Below, piece by piece: positions 23,351 to 25,551 of a DNA stretch of 25,551 nt. How positions within the stretch are numbered: the first letter of the stretch is position 1; the number at the start of each line of letters is the position of its first letter. Origin of the DNA: a virus. The translations under genes were made by a program, and so were the position numbers. The stretch covers positions 1-25,551 of IMG/VR virus record IMGVR_UViG_3300035698_004311, one strand, 5' to 3'. The notes beneath the pieces are model-generated. The model was not told the DNA's origin. It saw nothing but the letters and a program-made list of their open reading frames with translations, and searched no databases.

Positions 23351-23691
23351 AGCTTGCCTCCCTTCGGTGCGCATACGGAACCGTCTAAAGGATTCTTCCA
23401 TGCCGGGTCTTTTTTTTGTTTTTTTAATTTGGCAACCTTTCTTACAAGATCATCAGTAGACGGGTTATTTTCTTCCTTGGCTGCTTCAGGAGATTCTGAC
23501 TCTTTTAACTTTACTGGATGCTGCTTGCTTAACAACTGGTCAACCTTACTCTCAATCCTGTCTAACTGGTTATCACCTAATGAATCTAAAATATACGCAC
23601 TGATAGACAACCCTTTCTCCTTTGCCTTGCCAGTTATTCGAACCCATGTATCCTCGTTAGGAACATATATCATCTTCTTTAATCCTGCCAT
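23347..23691 (-). CDS. Ribbon-helix-helix protein with coiled coil
   Basis: A 114-residue protein; AGGAGG lies before ATG 23691. Residues 5-38 (KKMIYVPNEDTWVRITGKAK, then GLSISAYILDSL) have the RHH pattern of strand plus two helices. Residues 40-58 (NQLDRIESKVDQLLSKQ) form a short coiled coil. The rest is polar and basic and ends in a CAPKGGKL tail. It probably binds DNA as a dimer and represses its own promoter, which contains a palindrome of the right size (23746-23762). The TGA overlaps the next ATG (ATGA). Confidence 0.72.
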   Translation of the reverse strand: MAGLKKMIYVPNEDTWVRITGKAKEKGLSISAYILDSLGDNQLDRIESKVDQLLSKQHPVKLKESESPEAAKEENNPSTDDLVRKVAKLKKQKKDPAWKNPLDGSVCAPKGGKL

Positions 23692-23743
23692 AATTTCCTC
23701 CTATATATATTTATATGTATATGTATCTTTATCAATATCTATA

Positions 23744-23772
23744 CATATATACTGAGTATATAGCTTTGTCAA
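23744..23772 (-). promoter_or_regulatory. Promoter of the RHH gene with an embedded 17-bp palindrome
   Basis: On the minus strand TTGACA (23767-23772), 17 bases, then TATATG (23744-23749). The spacer contains TATATACTGAGTATATA (23746-23762), two 7-base half-sites around TGA. A repressor bound there would cover both boxes. The leader to the ATG is about 45 bases and ends with AGGAGG. Confidence 0.6.
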
Positions 23773-24185
23773 TACCTTTTTTGGGGCAAATGCGTTTTTA
23801 AAATTTTAGGTTGAATAATGATAGGGGGGGTATTGAAAAAACTTATTTTATAAACGTGAATAATATCTGACTCCAACATATATAGAGAGGGGGGAGGACT
23901 TGCGATCCCGGGTTTTACCTATCCCACTTATCGGCTTATCCTATCCATACCACATACCCACCGGCCCGGCGCACCATCCATCCATCAGGCAGTCCATCAG
24001 ACAGCAGGCACACAGCTCAAGCAATCAAATCAATCAAGCATAGCATAGGGCAAGCGCATGGTGGCTCGTATATAGCTGTATCAAGCAGGTATCATAGTAG
24101 TATTGACATATATAAGTATATATAATTAGTAGGCTGTATGTAGGTATGTATATATAGTAGTGTGAAGATGCAGGTATTTATCCAT
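23773..24185. other. Gene-free tract with G-runs and short direct repeats
   Basis: No credible gene is seen in these 413 bases. They contain two G-runs (near 23825 and 23885), a GC-rich patch (CCGGCCCGGCGC, 23961-23972), direct repeats of CCATC/TCCATCAG (23974-24000), AATCAAATCAATCAAGC, a GCATAGCATAGG repeat (24036-24047) and alternating TATA tracts (24103-24160). The tract abuts terS. Packaging recognition or end-formation sites often lie next to or within terS, so a pac or cos site is possible. There is no direct proof. Confidence 0.4.
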
Positions 24186-24240
24186 GGTTGAAGATCGCAT
24201 AACCCGGTAATATCACAATCAATCGCTGATCTTCTCAACC
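24186..24240. repeat. Inverted repeat across the terS 3' end
   Basis: GGTTGAAGATC (24186-24196) matches the complement of GATCTTCTCAACC (24228-24240) except for a 2-base bulge. The loop of 31 bases includes the terS stop codon. It is not followed by a U-run, so it is a dyad or protein-binding site rather than a standard terminator. Confidence 0.45.
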
Positions 24241-24716
24241 TTCTCAGTAACCGGTGTGACATCCACGGCAGCTGCATCCCCATCGGCTCCGGCTGTGCGC
24301 ATTGCGATGACAATTTCCGACCCTGGTGGCAGGTCAAAACCTTTTTCCCGGAACTTCTCGGGCCTGTGGGCCTTGAGTAGCAGGGCCATAAGGGTGTCAG
24401 AATAGCATGTTTCGTTCCCTACGAGTTCACCGCGCTGATATATAGGTCTGGTGTACCCTGTAATTGCTCTGGTTCTCGCTGCGCTCTCAAGATCGTCTGT
24501 TGCTTCCTCGATTGCGTTTGCCCAATCTTTCGCAAACTCCTTGTTTTCACGGCGTAAATAGTGCATATGCTGACGTGAAAAACCAATGGCTTTGGCCGAT
24601 GCTGTAACATTACAAGTTTTAGCAAGAGTCTTGCAAAACCGCGCACGTAACTCATTAGTCATAGCAGGCTGACATGCACCATTAGACCCATTTTCTTGAA
24701 CCTTAGTTCCAGCCAT
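24219..24716 (-). CDS. terS: Terminase small subunit-like protein
   Basis: A 165-residue protein. AAGG lies 9 nt before ATG 24716. Residues 19-58 form a helix-turn-helix-like part (LAKTCNVTASAKAIGFSRQH, HYLRRENKEFAKDW). The core ESAARTRAITGYTRPIYQRG, GELVGNETCYSDTLMALLLK and KAHRPEKFREK (about 77-124) is the pattern of a very widespread phage small-terminase-type protein. It should recognise the packaging site on the phage DNA and recruit TerL. Unusually, it is 2.2 kb from terL with an oppositely oriented cassette between. The Ala/Asp-rich C-terminus is variable. Confidence 0.8.
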   Translation of the reverse strand: MAGTKVQENGSNGACQPAMTNELRARFCKTLAKTCNVTASAKAIGFSRQHMHYLRRENKEFAKDWANAIEEATDDLESAARTRAITGYTRPIYQRGELVGNETCYSDTLMALLLKAHRPEKFREKGFDLPPGSEIVIAMRTAGADGDAAAVDVTPVTEKVEKISD

Positions 24717-24812
24717 TAATTTTAACCTTACAATTACGAGGGTTTACAGGTAATATCGTTTTTCCGGTGATTCTAAGCGTAATATACATATCTTAGTGAT
24801 CCTGTTAAGTTG

Positions 24813-24875
24813 CTATATTTGTACAGGTAGAACTTTACCGTCTTTATCCTCTACTACTATTTTATATCGTTTCAT
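24813..24875 (-). CDS. Very short ORF, possible peptide
   Basis: A 20-residue ORF (MKRYKIVVEDKDGKVLPVQI) with a weak GGAA before ATG 24875. The residue pattern (short beta-hairpin, charged turn) looks protein-like rather than random, but the length and poor SD leave doubt. It could be a remnant of a longer gene. The remaining bases of 24717-24949 show no other feature. Confidence 0.25.
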   Translation of the reverse strand: MKRYKIVVEDKDGKVLPVQI

Positions 24876-24949
24876 TCGTGTTTTCCGATTTGTTTAATTG
24901 CCTTATACTATCCATTGATAATAATACCTATGATTTTAGGCTTGTCTCT

Positions 24950-25165
24950 CTATGCCTTAGACCTTTGATTACAATCTGTGATGATCTCAGGCCGCTTAAA
25001 AGCAATATTTATCTTGTTTTTGATACATTCACACACATTATCTGTTTTACAGGTTTTATTTTCAATATTTAGTCTATTTTTTATCCGTCTGTCATTGCTC
25101 CGCCTGTTTTTGCCTCTTCTGTCTATTTCTTCGAGCTTGAGCCCTGTGTCATTTATGTCTATCAT
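24950..25165 (-). CDS. Small basic hypothetical protein
   Basis: A 71-residue ORF (MIDINDTGLKLEEIDRRGKN...), with AGGGA 6 nt before ATG 25165. It is strongly charged with many Arg/Asn/Lys (RRSNDRRIKNRLN) and has four Cys. No known family. The SD and the gap of 13 bases from the upstream ORF support it, but the AT-rich plus strand is also open here, so it is tentative. Confidence 0.4.
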   Translation of the reverse strand: MIDINDTGLKLEEIDRRGKNRRSNDRRIKNRLNIENKTCKTDNVCECIKNKINIAFKRPEIITDCNQRSKA

Positions 25166-25178
25166 GTTTGATCCCTGG

Positions 25179-25364
25179 TTATCTGTTTTGACCTTGGCCG
25201 CGTCCCTTGCCTTGACCTTTTCCGGGTCCTGACTTGCATGGTTTTTTATTTTTGTTTAATCTTTGTCCGGATGGTTGTCCTTGTCCTGATCCGTTTTGCT
25301 TTCTTACTGCCATGATTAAATCTTTTTTTGTTATCCCGCTTTGGAGTTCTTTTTTACAGCCCAT
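25179..25364 (-). CDS. Small Gly/Lys/Gln-rich basic protein
   Basis: A 61-residue version starting MGCKKELQSGITKKDLIM at ATG 25364 (the frame is open to a TTG at 25427). The C-terminal half (residues 24-61) is of low complexity: Gly/Gln/Lys/Arg (SGPGKGQGKGRGQG). Such compositions occur in nucleic-acid-binding proteins but are also weak evidence for coding. There is no good SD. Alternative starts are ATG 25313 and TTG 25427. Confidence 0.3.
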   Translation of the reverse strand: MGCKKELQSGITKKDLIMAVRKQNGSGQGQPSGQRLNKNKKPCKSGPGKGQGKGRGQGQNR

Positions 25365-25472
25365 TGTTGCTGAATGATTTTTTGTTAGCTCACACCAGCG
25401 GGATATTTTAATTTTAGTACATATCAAATGAGCAGTACTAATTTACATCATTAAAACATCATCTACGAAAAC

Positions 25473-25548
25473 GAGTGTACAGCCTATGTACATGAGTGTC
25501 TGACCAATGTACACTCAGGCCCTTGAGTGTATAACCACTGTACACTCA
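25473..25548. repeat. Three iteron-like repeats with internal dyads
   Basis: GAGTGT-N3-(A/G)CC-N2-TGTACA occurs at 25473-25492 (with GCC), 25494-25513 and 25525-25544. The second and third are extended by CTCA, giving TGAGTGT...ACACTCA inverted repeats of 25 bp (25493-25517 and 25524-25548). The starts are 21 and 31 bases apart, about two and three helical turns. They look like binding sites for a dimeric protein such as a replication initiator or repressor. The array may continue beyond the window. Confidence 0.7.
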
Positions 25549-25551
25549 GAA

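Noticed and set aside
23930-24060. CRISPR-like array of TCCATCAG repeats
   Set aside because: The repeats are 5-8 bases long, irregularly spaced, without constant-length spacers and without cas genes.
24103-24131. Plus-strand promoter TTGACA with TATAAT at 24121
   Set aside because: The spacer would be only 12 bases; with 17 bases the -10 would be TTAGTA. It would also read antisense into terS.
24878-25232. Plus-strand ORFs of 64 and 84 residues
   Set aside because: They have no usable SD, are hydrophobic as expected of AT-rich antisense frames, and conflict with a minus ORF that has a good SD.

Overview
The window is a single stretch of tailed double-stranded DNA phage (or prophage) genome. 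I see no host gene. It is AT-rich and densely packed, with many ATGA, GTGA and TAATG stop/start overlaps and strong Shine-Dalgarno (SD) sequences, so the host is a bacterium; the sequence does not say which. The major capsid protein looks like the N4-gp56 (SU10-like) family. A large portal is followed by a scaffold, an adaptor-like protein and a nozzle-like protein, and no tape-measure, tube or sheath gene is visible. This suggests a short-tailed (podovirus-like) virion. That is inference, because the genome continues past both edges.

Layout, read in the main direction of transcription (minus strand, right to left). The right edge (25.55-24.72 kb) has three iteron-like repeats and poorly conserved small ORFs. 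Next come the small terminase (24.7-24.2 kb), a gene-free 0.4 kb tract rich in short repeats and G-runs, and a ribbon-helix-helix (RHH) gene whose promoter contains a 17-bp palindrome, followed by a 32-residue membrane micro-protein. A plus-strand cassette (22.14-23.12 kb) separates terS from terL. It encodes an Arc-like RHH protein, an unknown protein, an HExxH/zinc-ribbon protein and a two-helix membrane protein, and a closed-stem RNA candidate lies just after it. Divergent sigma70-like promoters at 22.0-22.1 kb drive the cassette and the long morphogenesis operon.

The morphogenesis operon runs from 22.0 kb to the left edge. Its order is large terminase, a small protein, a beta-sandwich protein, portal, a small protein, scaffold, major capsid protein, [HNH endonuclease], two coat/decoration-type proteins, small head-completion-type proteins including a 46-residue zinc ribbon, adaptor, nozzle-like protein, [HNH endonuclease on the opposite strand], two beta-rich virion proteins, a repeat-rich appendage protein, three unknown proteins including two Cys-rich ones, a long coiled-coil virion protein, a hendecad-repeat protein and a very large, incomplete, probably ejected protein with four exact 41-residue repeats.

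Two selfish HNH endonucleases sit among the structural genes, each with its own promoter. The plus-strand one (9.49-10.12 kb) has a leader that can fold into a three-way junction. One loop of that fold can pair with either of two downstream segments, the second of which touches the SD. This is the most unusual regulatory signal in the window. No integrase, repressor of the CI type, lysis cassette, polymerase, tRNA or CRISPR array was found.
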